DNA from: Lachnospiraceae bacterium
Lineage (GTDB): Bacteria; Bacillota; Clostridia; Lachnospirales; Lachnospiraceae
Direction of reading: 5' to 3'
DNA: 64,000 bases
Assembly: GCA_017938285.1 (NCBI GenBank)
Contig: JAGBBW010000068.1
Coordinates: 43,805 to 107,804 of the forward strand
A program made the translations under genes and the position numbers. The notes under the pieces were generated by a model. That model saw only the letters and a list, made by a program, of their open reading frames with translations, was not told where the DNA came from and ran no database searches. This document shows, piece after piece, positions 43,957 through 51,865 of this stretch; the first letter of the stretch is position 1; each line of letters opens with the position of its first letter.

Positions 43957-46020
43957 ATGAAAAAAGATAAAAATAAAGCAAAAATAAAGCTGAAAGGTGC
44001 CTTGAAATTATATATGCAGTGGCCGGTCTGGCTTACCGCACTGCTGCTGTGTATGGTACTCAGCATTTATGTGGTAGACAGAAAGGCTGCCGGCATTATG
44101 ATGATTTATACCGCAGTATATTTTGTCATTGCACTGATTTTATTTGTATTTAAGCGCCCTTATATTGTGGGAGAACTGGTGCGGTTTGCAGCGGACCATG
44201 GACAGGTGCAGCATAGTTTTGTCAAGGAGCTGGATGTGCCCTATGGCATTCTGGATACTGAGGGGCACCTTGTCTGGGCAAATAATGAGCTGAAAGATAT
44301 TGTGAAGTATGAAAAAACAGCCAGAATGTCGGTTCAGAACGTCTTTGAAGAACTTTCCCTGGAACAGCTGCCAACGGTGGAGGAAGATGTAACACAGCAT
44401 ATGGTTCATGGAAGAAAGAATTACCGGGTGCTTCTGCGGCGTCTGGATATGTCGGATTACCGGGATGATATGCCGTGGGCTGCAGAAGATGGGGAAGAAG
44501 AAAATGTCAATACCCTGATTGGAATGTATCTGTATGATGAAACGGAAATAACTGCCTTAAAAAAAGAAAATGCCGAGGAAAAAATGTTAGTCGGCATGCT
44601 GTATATTGATAATTATGAAGAGGCGTTTGAAGGAGCGGATGAAGTAAGACGTTCCCTTGTAACAGCCTGGGTAGAGCGTGAAATCAACAAATATATGCAG
44701 AGTATTGATGCGATTATCAAGCGTCTGGAAAAGGATAAATATATTTTTGTTTTTAAACAGAAATATTTAAGTGTTGTGGAGGCAAACCGTTTTTCCATTC
44801 TGGAAGAAATCCGGAATCTGAATATTTATGAGATGACGGTTACGATTTCCATTGGTGTAGGTGTCGGGGCGGCTTCTTATACCAAGAATTATGATCTTGC
44901 CCGTGCGGCCATTGACCTTGCCCTGGGCCGTGGCGGTGACCAGGCGGTTATTAAGGATGGGGACAAGATTTCCTACTATGGTGGTAAGAGTGTCCAGATG
45001 GAAAAAAACACCCGTGTTAAGGCCAGGGTAAAAGCCCATGCGTTAAAAGAATATGTGGAAACCAAGGAAAAGGTAGTCATTATGGGGCATTCCATCGGTG
45101 ATATTGATTCCCTTGGTTCTGCAATCGGTGTGTACCGTATTGCCAAAACGCTGGGTAAGAAGGCACAGATTGTCATTAATGACGTTACCAGTTCCATCCG
45201 GCCTATGATGGAAAAATTTCAGGAAAATCCGGAGTATGAAGAGGATATGTTTATTTCCGGAAGTAAGGCCCAAGAGATTGTGAATGACCAGACACTGCTT
45301 GTTGTAGTGGATGTAAATCGTCCAAATATTACGGAATGTAAGGAACTGCTTGGTCTGACCAAGACGATTGTGATTCTTGACCACCATCGTCAGACCGGAG
45401 AGGCAATCGATGCGGTGTTGTCCTATATTGAGCCGTATGCGTCCTCGGCCTGTGAAATGGTCGCAGAGATTTTACAGTATATTGGCGAAGGATTAAAGTT
45501 AAAGCCTCTGGAGGCGGATGCGATGTATGCGGGAATTATGATTGATACGAATAATTTCCTGACGAAAACCGGTGTCCGTACCTTTGAAGCAGCGGCTTAC
45601 CTCAGAAGAAATGGTGCGGATGTAACCCGTATCCGGAAATTGTTCCGTACAAATTTTGTGGAATACCAGGCAAAAGCCCAGGCGGTTTCTTCTGCGGAGA
45701 TTTTTATGGATTACTATGTCTTTGCCATCTCGGAAAGTGATGGTCTGGACAGTCCGACCGTGGTGGCAGCCCAGACAGCAAATGAGCTGTTAAATATTGA
45801 TAACACACGGGCATCCTTTGTGTTTACCGAGTTCAATGGAAAGATATATATTAGTGCCCGTTCCATCGATGAACTGAATGTACAGGTAGTAATGGAAAAA
45901 ATCGGCGGCGGCGGTCATATGAGTGTGGCTGGTGCGCAGCTGGCAGAGTGTACTATTTTAGAGGCCATGGAAAAGGTAAAGAATGTCCTGCGGGATATGA
46001 AAGAGAAAGGGGATATTTAA
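43957..46020 (+). CDS. gdpP: c-di-AMP phosphodiesterase GdpP
   Basis: 687 residues. Two N-terminal membrane segments, a PAS-like domain (about 85-150), a degenerate GGDEF domain (about 200-330) and the DHH/DHHA1 phosphodiesterase. Catalytic motifs: GHSIGDIDSLGSAIG, VVDVNRP, LDHHRQTGE and GGGGHMSVAGAQ. It splits c-di-AMP and so controls osmotic and potassium balance. A Trk/Ktr potassium system, typical c-di-AMP target, is 12 kb away. The order gdpP-rplI-dnaB is conserved in Firmicutes; rplI starts 2 bases after. Confidence 0.95.
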   Translation: MKKDKNKAKIKLKGALKLYMQWPVWLTALLLCMVLSIYVVDRKAAGIMMIYTAVYFVIALILFVFKRPYIVGELVRFAADHGQVQHSFVKELDVPYGILDTEGHLVWANNELKDIVKYEKTARMSVQNVFEELSLEQLPTVEEDVTQHMVHGRKNYRVLLRRLDMSDYRDDMPWAAEDGEEENVNTLIGMYLYDETEITALKKENAEEKMLVGMLYIDNYEEAFEGADEVRRSLVTAWVEREINKYMQSIDAIIKRLEKDKYIFVFKQKYLSVVEANRFSILEEIRNLNIYEMTVTISIGVGVGAASYTKNYDLARAAIDLALGRGGDQAVIKDGDKISYYGGKSVQMEKNTRVKARVKAHALKEYVETKEKVVIMGHSIGDIDSLGSAIGVYRIAKTLGKKAQIVINDVTSSIRPMMEKFQENPEYEEDMFISGSKAQEIVNDQTLLVVVDVNRPNITECKELLGLTKTIVILDHHRQTGEAIDAVLSYIEPYASSACEMVAEILQYIGEGLKLKPLEADAMYAGIMIDTNNFLTKTGVRTFEAAAYLRRNGADVTRIRKLFRTNFVEYQAKAQAVSSAEIFMDYYVFAISESDGLDSPTVVAAQTANELLNIDNTRASFVFTEFNGKIYISARSIDELNVQVVMEKIGGGGHMSVAGAQLAECTILEAMEKVKNVLRDMKEKGDI

Positions 46021-46021
46021 A

Positions 46022-46468
46022 ATGGAAGTTATTTTATTAGAAGATGTAAAGAGCTTAGGAAAGAAAGGGGAAGTTGTCAAGGTAAACGATGGTTATGCCA
46101 GAAATTTTATTCTGCCAAAGAAGCTCGGTGTGGAAAAAACAGACAAAGCAATGCATGAATTAAAGCTGCAGAAGGCAGCGGAAGCAAAGAGACAGCAGGA
46201 AATTTTAGAGGAGGCACAGGCTCTGGCAAAGAGTATCGAGGCTGGCAGCATTACGTTGAAAATCAAGGCCGGTGAAGGCGGACGTACTTTTGGTTCGGTT
46301 TCTACAAAGGAAATTGCAGTAGCATTAAAGGAACAGTTAAAGTTAGAGGTGGATAAGAAGAAACTGCAGCTCGCAGATCCAATCCGTAACTTTGGTACTT
46401 ACCATGTGCCGGTGCGTCTGCATCCAAAGGTAACTGCGGAGATTACGGTTAAAGTAGAGCAGGCATAA
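46022..46468 (+). CDS. rplI: 50S ribosomal protein L9
   Basis: 148 residues. N-terminal domain MEVILLEDVKSLGKKGEVVK and GYARNFILPKKL, long central helix, C-terminal RNA-binding domain. Full length. It is part of the gdpP-rplI-dnaB block. Confidence 0.97.
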   Translation: MEVILLEDVKSLGKKGEVVKVNDGYARNFILPKKLGVEKTDKAMHELKLQKAAEAKRQQEILEEAQALAKSIEAGSITLKIKAGEGGRTFGSVSTKEIAVALKEQLKLEVDKKKLQLADPIRNFGTYHVPVRLHPKVTAEITVKVEQA

Positions 46469-46484
46469 AACTGGAGAAATCAAA

Positions 46485-47822
46485 ATGGAAGAAGCTGTAA
46501 TAAAGAAAGTACAGCCCCACAGCAAGGAAGCTGAACAGGCAGTCATCGGCTCCATGATAATGGATAAAGATGCGCTTGTGACAGCTTCCGAACTGTTACA
46601 GGGGGAAGATTTTTATATCCAGCAGTATGGTATCCTGTTTGAAGCCATGGTGGAGCTTCTGCACGAAGGAAAACCTGCAGAAATGGTTACCATTATGGAT
46701 AAGTTAAAGGAAAAAGGGGTTTCTCCGGAAATCTGCGGACTGGAGTTTATCCGTGATGTGACGGATGCAGTGTCTACTTCGGCTAATATCAAATATTATG
46801 CAGAAATTGTGAAAGAAAAATCGCTTTCCAGGAAGCTGATAAAAATTACCGAAGGAATTGCAAATAACTGTTATGCGGACAAAGAACGGATGGATACGAT
46901 TCTGGAAGATACCGAGAAACAGATTTTTAATATTATACAGAAACGAGGAGCCGGCGAGTATGAAGATATGCGCCAGGTGGTGTTCCGCACGTTAAAAAGT
47001 ATTGAACAGGCAGCAAAAAGCCAGGGGCGGATTACCGGTATTGCTACCGGGTTCCGTGACCTGGATTATAAACTGTCTGGTTTACAGAAGCAGGCGCTGA
47101 TTGTTCTGGCGGCCCGTCCTGCCATGGGTAAGACAGCGTTTGTGTTAAATATGGCAGAATATATTTCCCTTCATTCCAGAGTGCCAACCGTGATTTTCAG
47201 TCTGGAAATGGGTAAGGAGCAGTTGGTTAACCGTCTCCTTGCCATGAATTCCAAGGTGGATTCCCAAAGTATTCTGACAGGTGATTTAAAGGATTCAGAA
47301 TGGGCAGATCTGATGGAAAGTGCCCGGAATATTGGAGAATCTTCCCTGATTATAGACGATACCCCTGGTATTTCTATTTCAGAGCTGCGTTCCAAGTGCC
47401 GTAAATTAAAGCTGGAAAGAGGACTTGGACTGGTAATTATTGACTATCTGCAGCTGATGACCAGCAGTGGCCGGGTGGAATCCAGACAGCAGGAAATTTC
47501 TGATATTTCCCGTTCTTTAAAAGCGTTGGCAAGGGAACTGGATGTTCCGGTGATTGCCCTGTCCCAGTTAAGCCGTGCGGTGGAACAGCGTCCGGATAAG
47601 CGTCCGATGAACTCCGACCTGCGAGAATCCGGAGCAATCGAACAGGATGCGGATGTGGTTATGTTTATTTACCGTGATGAGTATTATAATAAGGACACGG
47701 AGGAGCCGGGCGTTACAGAAATTATTATTGGCAAGCACCGTGCCGGTCCTACGGGTACAGTGAAACTGAAATGGATGGGCGATATCCAGAAGTTTGGCAA
47801 TCTGGAGGTACGCTCCCAGTAA
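46485..47822 (+). CDS. dnaB: Replicative DNA helicase DnaB
   Basis: 445 residues. N-terminal helical domain (PHSKEAEQAVIGSMIMD), linker and RecA-like ATPase with Walker A AARPAMGKTAF, Walker B LVIIDYLQLM, and SQLSRAVEQRPDKRP. Hexameric helicase that opens the replication fork. Starts 17 bases after rplI. Confidence 0.97.
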   Translation: MEEAVIKKVQPHSKEAEQAVIGSMIMDKDALVTASELLQGEDFYIQQYGILFEAMVELLHEGKPAEMVTIMDKLKEKGVSPEICGLEFIRDVTDAVSTSANIKYYAEIVKEKSLSRKLIKITEGIANNCYADKERMDTILEDTEKQIFNIIQKRGAGEYEDMRQVVFRTLKSIEQAAKSQGRITGIATGFRDLDYKLSGLQKQALIVLAARPAMGKTAFVLNMAEYISLHSRVPTVIFSLEMGKEQLVNRLLAMNSKVDSQSILTGDLKDSEWADLMESARNIGESSLIIDDTPGISISELRSKCRKLKLERGLGLVIIDYLQLMTSSGRVESRQQEISDISRSLKALARELDVPVIALSQLSRAVEQRPDKRPMNSDLRESGAIEQDADVVMFIYRDEYYNKDTEEPGVTEIIIGKHRAGPTGTVKLKWMGDIQKFGNLEVRSQ

Positions 47823-47985
47823 AAAAGAGAAAAGGGATCTGACAGGACCAGAATGCCAAAAAAGTCGAAAAAACAGAAATACTGCCATGAAAAATATGGA
47901 ATAAATTGGCAAAAATACTTGTGAACCAGTCCAATACCGATTATGATAAAAAAGGACAGAATGTTACGGAAGGAGTTAATCGGTT

Positions 47986-48453
47986 ATGGAATGTCAATTG
48001 GTATTAGATCAGATAAAACAGTTACAGCAGGAGGGGTTCACAGAAGAAATGATCCGGCAGCTTCTGCCAAAGCTGGAGGAAGTAGCAGTACTGAAAGAAG
48101 AAGAAAGAAAAGAGCTGAAGCACCGGATGGAGCAGCTGGTTCCGGAGGTGGCAGCAACCAGTCGTACTGTGGTACAGCCTACAGAGGCGGAAAGTAATTT
48201 TTACCGTATGTATTCCGGGTTTGGTGGAGCATTGATGGAAATTTTAAACCAGAATAACCAGGCTCTGCTTGAAAAAATGGACGAGCGTATTTCTAACCGG
48301 ATTTTAAAAGAAATGAATTTTTTGTTCCGGGAGAGAGAAAATCTGGAAGAGGACAGATACCGGAAACTGGACCGGACAATCCGGGAGTGTCAGGTGTCAC
48401 GACAGAGAATTTCGCTGGAGGAGGAACGGAAAAAGCATTTTTGGAGAAAATAA
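47986..48453 (+). CDS. Hypothetical coiled-coil protein
   Basis: 155 residues, highly charged, almost wholly helical, with coiled-coil stretches (residues 1-45 and 90-150) and a basic C-terminus. AAGGAG lies 11 bases before ATG. No recognised family. It follows dnaB by 163 bases and ends at a shared terminator. Confidence 0.6.
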   Translation: MECQLVLDQIKQLQQEGFTEEMIRQLLPKLEEVAVLKEEERKELKHRMEQLVPEVAATSRTVVQPTEAESNFYRMYSGFGGALMEILNQNNQALLEKMDERISNRILKEMNFLFRERENLEEDRYRKLDRTIRECQVSRQRISLEEERKKHFWRK

Positions 48454-48454
48454 G

Positions 48455-48482
48455 AAAAGGTGCTGCTACAGCAGCACCTTTT
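48455..48482. terminator. Bidirectional terminator between the coiled-coil gene and ferredoxin
   Basis: AAAAGGTGCTGC (48455-48466), loop TACA, GCAGCACCTTTT (48471-48482): perfect 12-bp stem with A and T ends for both directions. Confidence 0.92.
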
Positions 48483-48494
48483 GACTTTTGGTGA

Positions 48495-48662
48495 TTAGCC
48501 TTCGATAGCACCAGTTGGGCAGGTAGCTGCACAAGCACCGCACTCTAAGCAAGCGTCAGCATCGATTTCGTAATGAGTTGCTCCTTCTGCGATAGCGCCT
48601 ACTGGGCATTCAGCTGCACAAGCACCGCAGCTTACACATGTGTCATTAATAGTATATGCCAT
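48495..48662 (-). CDS. 2[4Fe-4S] ferredoxin
   Basis: 55 residues, the typical clostridial size. Two C-x2-C-x2-C-x3-C-P sets, CVSCGACAAECP and CLECGACAATCP, each followed by a GAI turn, bind two [4Fe-4S] clusters. The two halves are an obvious internal duplication. It is a low-potential electron carrier for fermentative metabolism. GGAGG (48671-48675) lies 8 bases upstream of the ATG. Confidence 0.97.
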   Translation of the reverse strand: MAYTINDTCVSCGACAAECPVGAIAEGATHYEIDADACLECGACAATCPTGAIEG

Positions 48663-48698
48663 GATAGTGTCCTCCTTTAATTATTTATTGCTGATACT

Positions 48699-48727
48699 AT
48701 TTTAATATAAAACAGTAGAAAATACAA
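48699..48727 (-). promoter_or_regulatory. Promoter of the ferredoxin gene
   Basis: Minus strand TTGTAT (complement of 48722-48727), 17 bases, TAAAAT (complement of 48699-48704). Confidence 0.6.
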
Positions 48728-48765
48728 GTGAAAAATATTCTCAAATGAATAACAGAGAACGCAGA

Positions 48766-48855
48766 GTTACTGTTTGCACCATTTTACGGTTTTGGTATTA
48801 TTTTCTCCAAAAACTACTATCCACGATTGTGTAAAAGTTCTGTGTGAACAGTAAC
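48766..48855. repeat. Long imperfect inverted repeat, possible palindromic repeat element
   Basis: GTTACTGTTTGCAC (48766-48779) pairs with GTGTGAACAGTAAC (48842-48855), 12 of 14 positions; just inside, TTTTAC (48782-48787) pairs with GTAAAA (48831-48836). No coding frame. The end TGTGAACAGTAAC matches 40489-40501. It accounts for most of the 317-base gap between ferredoxin and the DUF1858 gene. Confidence 0.45.
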
Positions 48856-48893
48856 ACACTGATATAAGAAAGAGAAACTGGTAATAATATCTC

Positions 48894-48953
48894 TTGACGG
48901 CAAAGAAAGATATGGATATAATCATGTTAGTCAGAATTTTCGAGTTATTCTGA
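48894..48953 (+). promoter_or_regulatory. Promoter of the DUF1858 gene with a palindrome at the start point
   Basis: TTGACG (48894-48899), 17 bases, TATAAT (48917-48922). TCAGAAT (48931-48937) and ATTCTGA (48947-48953) form an inverted repeat just downstream, a possible operator or short leader hairpin. Confidence 0.7.
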
Positions 48954-48979
48954 AATATTTTAGAAGGAGGAAGGTTAAA

Positions 48980-49183
48980 ATGGCTACAGTAACAAAGGAA
49001 ATGACGATTGGTGAAATTATCAGTATAGACCAGGGTGTTATCGCTGTATTATTAAACTATGGCATGCACTGTATCGGATGTCCGTCCGCACAGGGTGAAT
49101 CCTTAGAGGAAGCATGTATGGTGCATGGTCTGGAAGTTGCTCCGCTGGTTGATGAAATCAATGCATATTTAAGCAGCAAATAA
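48980..49183 (+). CDS. DUF1858 domain protein
   Basis: 67 residues: the DUF1858 domain alone (VTKEMTIGEIISID, then GMHCIGCPSAQGESLEEAC). The conserved C-x-x-C near the middle, found also at the N-terminus of ScdA/YtfE-type and hybrid proteins, may bind metal or act in redox chemistry. AGAAGGAGG precedes ATG. It has its own promoter and a terminator. Confidence 0.88.
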   Translation: MATVTKEMTIGEIISIDQGVIAVLLNYGMHCIGCPSAQGESLEEACMVHGLEVAPLVDEINAYLSSK

Positions 49184-49201
49184 CTGTAGAGACAGTGAAA
49201 A

Positions 49202-49231
49202 AAGAGGGGATGTTCCGGAACATCCCCTCTT
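49202..49231. terminator. Bidirectional terminator between the DUF1858 gene and mecA
   Basis: A perfect 30-base palindrome: AAGAGGGGATGTTCC then its exact complement, followed by TTAAGTTT. Confidence 0.9.
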
Positions 49232-49235
49232 AAGT

Positions 49236-49988
49236 TTATAATGCGTTTAAAGTCTGCACTGCGTCAGTACCCAGAATCGTTTTAAAATGTTCTGCAAAGT
49301 AAGAGAGTGAAGCAGGAGTTGCGGATACGGAAGTACCGTACTCGGAAATTACGTTGCAGATGCGGTTAAATTCCTCCGGTGTATGGTCTGAGATATGAAG
49401 CACCAGATAGTAGCAGTTGTCTCCTTCGTCTTTGTAAAGAGTACTGATACCGAAGAAATATGGTGCAATCAGACGGGACAGGACAGTTGCTGCCTGTAAG
49501 GTAGGAAAAGAAAAAGCCTTGGTCAGATGAACAGCAGGAGATTCTGCTTCAGAATGGCTGTCTTCTTCCGGTGAATCAGCTTTTTCCATGGCTTCCCTGC
49601 TTTTTCCAAGAAGGGCACCAAGCTGACCGAAGCATTCTAAAATTTCATCAGCAACCGAAGAAGTCACCGGAGAAGAGAAGTCTTCACCGGAAGAATCACG
49701 GAATGACGAAAAATTGGAAAAACGGGTATCCAGCTCGTCAGGGTCATCAACTTTGGTTACAATCAAAACCAGACAGTCGCTGGAAACAGGAATTGCTTCT
49801 ATCATAAGAGGAATATCCTCAGCTTCGAAACCACATTCATAAGAGGCCTGCACCATCAGCTCACGGAATAAATCTTTGGCTTTGTCGGAACCATAAGCAA
49901 GTTCGCTGAGTTTTAAGTCACGGTCCGCGAGGTCCTGCCTGCTCAGCGTGCAGCGAATCTGGGTATCACTGATTTTTTCTATTTTCAT
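49236..49988 (-). CDS. mecA: Adaptor protein MecA
   Basis: 250 residues. The N-terminal substrate-binding domain opens with the classic MKIEKISDTQIRCTLSRQDL and contains ASYECGFEAEDIPLMIEAIP; an acidic linker (about 120-160) leads to the C-terminal ClpC-binding domain. MecA delivers substrates to the ClpC-ClpP protease. ATG 49988 is preferred to an upstream frame because AAGGAGGTA precedes it and the family begins exactly there. Confidence 0.93.
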   Translation of the reverse strand: MKIEKISDTQIRCTLSRQDLADRDLKLSELAYGSDKAKDLFRELMVQASYECGFEAEDIPLMIEAIPVSSDCLVLIVTKVDDPDELDTRFSNFSSFRDSSGEDFSSPVTSSVADEILECFGQLGALLGKSREAMEKADSPEEDSHSEAESPAVHLTKAFSFPTLQAATVLSRLIAPYFFGISTLYKDEGDNCYYLVLHISDHTPEEFNRICNVISEYGTSVSATPASLSYFAEHFKTILGTDAVQTLNAL

Positions 49989-50021
49989 TGTGCTTACCTC
50001 CTTCATGTTATAAATAGTAAA

Positions 50022-50050
50022 GTAACTGTGAAGATAGGAACCGTTACGTA
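50022..50050. repeat. GTAAC palindromic repeat in the mecA leader
   Basis: GTAAC near 50022 pairs with GTTAC near 50043, and the bases between (TGTGAAGATAGGAACC) resemble the inner part of the repeat at 36303-36331 (TATGAAGGTACGGAATA). Part of a dispersed palindrome family; it would lie in the 5' leader of mecA RNA. Confidence 0.4.
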
Positions 50051-50056
50051 ACAAAA

Positions 50057-50085
50057 AGTATACTGGATATTTGGAACAAAGTCAA
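50057..50085 (-). promoter_or_regulatory. Promoter of mecA
   Basis: Minus strand TTGACT (complement of 50080-50085), 17 bases, TATACT (complement of 50057-50062): near consensus. Confidence 0.8.
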
Positions 50086-50167
50086 TATGTGGATTGCGGG
50101 AAATCAGTTACTTTTTTTTAACCAGTGTTTAGTTAAAAAACGCGCAAAGGCGTATAAATAAAGGAAA

Positions 50168-50218
50168 GTAGAAAAAAACGTCCGTCATTTTATACGAAAA
50201 ATGATGGTTATTTTCTAC
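50168..50218. repeat. 51-base two-part hairpin between mecA and the kinase gene
   Basis: Outer stem GTAGAAAA (50168-50175) with TTTTCTAC (50211-50218); inner stem CCGTCATTTT (50182-50191) with AAAATGATGG (50198-50207), one wobble pair. It lies upstream of the kinase promoter, so it is not in that leader; role unknown. Confidence 0.5.
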
Positions 50219-50239
50219 ATATTCGAGCAAGAAAAAAGC

Positions 50240-50268
50240 TTGTAGTTTTCGATTCCGGAGCGTATAAT
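50240..50268 (+). promoter_or_regulatory. Promoter of the serine/threonine kinase gene
   Basis: TTGTAG (50240-50245), 17 bases, TATAAT (50263-50268). The rest of the 49989-50316 gap holds only the mecA promoter, one repeat and one hairpin. Confidence 0.7.
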
Positions 50269-50316
50269 GAAGACACAAAGCTACTTGTATTCCCCTCAGT
50301 AAGACGAAAGGAGATT

Positions 50317-51621
50317 ATGTTACCGGTAGAATTACTGAACAAGTACAATGTGTTACAGCTGTTGCATCACGGCATCGGCGGTAAAATCTGGCTTGCAGAG
50401 CATAAGGGGTTATCCTGCAAGCGCGTTCTGAAAGCAATCAATAAATCCCACCCACAACATGACATGCTTGCCAGAGAAGCAGGCATGCTGCAGCAATGTC
50501 AGCATCCATCCATCCCTATCATATACGATATTCTTGAGTTTGATACAGAAACTTATATCGTGGAAGAATTTGTTTCAGGAGAAAGTTTAAAGCAGTATAT
50601 TCTGCGGACAGGGAGTCTTTCTGTAACTTCATTATTGGAAATTTCAGTTCAATTATGTGAAATTCTGAGATTTCTGCATGATCCGGCCAGACAAATTTTG
50701 TACCTGGACTTAAAACCGGAAAATATCCTGATTTCGAATCACAGAGTAAAGCTTATTGATTTTGGTAGTGCCATTTACCGGAATCAGCAGGAAAAAGAAC
50801 GGTTTATTTTTGGAACACCAGGGTATTGTGCACCGGAAATGAAACAGAATGGTCCTTTGTCAGAGCGGACAGATCTGTACTGCTTTGGAAGATGTATGGA
50901 ATATATGATGAATCACAGTGCCGAAGTGCCAAAAGGTTACCGGGGGATTGTAGAAAAATGTCTCCGGACAAATGGAAAGGAATACGCATCAGCAGAGCAG
51001 ATAGCGGCAGATCTGGAGAATCTCCACCGGAAAAAAGGCAGGGAAAAGACCAGGGAATGGTGGTATGCGGTAACAGGTGTTCTGGACGAGCAGGACGGCA
51101 GTATGGCTGCACTGCAGCTGGCAGTGTACCTGAGACACAGATACAGAAAGCCGGTGTTGTATCTGGATTGCAGTGAAAGCAGTCAGATGGAGCACCTGGA
51201 ACGGTCAGGAAAAACTATGAAAAATGGAGGGGAACAAAGCAGCTTTGTGTTTGAACGGAATGGAATTACGGTAGTAAAGCGTGTGGAACCACAGGAAGCA
51301 GGAGGCTGGCGGGGACGCGGATATGCTTATGTTGTCTGTTGTTTTGGGAAGCAGTATGCAGGGCTGTCCGGCTGTTCTTTTGAACGATATTTCTGTTGTG
51401 GAGCAGTAACAGAGTTCACGTTGGACTGCTGGAATGAGTTTTTTTGCAGGATAAAGCAGGAAAAACGAACCGGACTTATGCTGACTGGAGGGGATGAACT
51501 GCTGGCACAGAAGGAGTTTGGCCAGCGGTGTGTCATACAGAAAGTACCACTGTATATCCGGCCGTTTCAACACAAAAAAACTTTTAACAGACCGTTTCAA
51601 CGTCTGTTGAAGACAAAGTAA
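50317..51621 (+). CDS. Serine/threonine protein kinase with degenerate ParA/CpaE-like C-terminus
   Basis: 434 residues. The kinase domain (about 8-245) has a Gly-rich loop GIGGKIW, Lys39 in VLKAI, catalytic YLDLKPEN (Tyr in place of His of HRD), LIDFGSA and GYCAPEM, so it should be active. There is no membrane segment or PASTA repeat, unlike PrkC. Residues about 255-420 (AVTGVLDEQDGSMAALQLAV then PVLYLDCSES) recall the start of a CpaE/ParA-type ATPase fold, but the P-loop Lys is missing. AAAGGAG precedes ATG. Its target is unknown; the neighbour is a wall hydrolase-like protein. Confidence 0.82.
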   Translation: MLPVELLNKYNVLQLLHHGIGGKIWLAEHKGLSCKRVLKAINKSHPQHDMLAREAGMLQQCQHPSIPIIYDILEFDTETYIVEEFVSGESLKQYILRTGSLSVTSLLEISVQLCEILRFLHDPARQILYLDLKPENILISNHRVKLIDFGSAIYRNQQEKERFIFGTPGYCAPEMKQNGPLSERTDLYCFGRCMEYMMNHSAEVPKGYRGIVEKCLRTNGKEYASAEQIAADLENLHRKKGREKTREWWYAVTGVLDEQDGSMAALQLAVYLRHRYRKPVLYLDCSESSQMEHLERSGKTMKNGGEQSSFVFERNGITVVKRVEPQEAGGWRGRGYAYVVCCFGKQYAGLSGCSFERYFCCGAVTEFTLDCWNEFFCRIKQEKRTGLMLTGGDELLAQKEFGQRCVIQKVPLYIRPFQHKKTFNRPFQRLLKTK

Positions 51622-51775
51622 CCTGTTGCAGTTTCAAAAAAATTACTTGTCACGAAGTACTTTTTATCCAATGGACAAAGCAGAGGTACAGCAGAAGGAA
51701 GGCAGGAAGAGGGAGAATTCCGGCCGCTCAAAAACCAGGAGTCTTTTCCTCTTTCTGCCTGAAAGGAAATTTCTA

Positions 51776-51804
51776 ATGACATCAGGAAAAAAATCTGGTA
51801 TACT
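51776..51804 (+). promoter_or_regulatory. Promoter of the GH18 gene
   Basis: ATGACA (51776-51781), 17 bases, TATACT (51799-51804). It lies inside the longer open frame and so argues against a translation start at 51626. Confidence 0.6.
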
Positions 51805-51865
51805 CATTTTGAAACAGCTGCCTGGTGCAGTCTGTATCTGGAAAGAAATGAGGAATTGGACAAAT

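Noticed and set aside
47943-48197. 84-codon frame overlapping the start of the coiled-coil gene
   Set aside because: Frame-shifted shadow; the longer frame from 47986 has the AAGGAG site and continues to the terminator.
51626-51865. Upstream extension of the GH18 gene
   Set aside because: It would bury the membrane anchor 80 residues inside the protein and contains the probable promoter.
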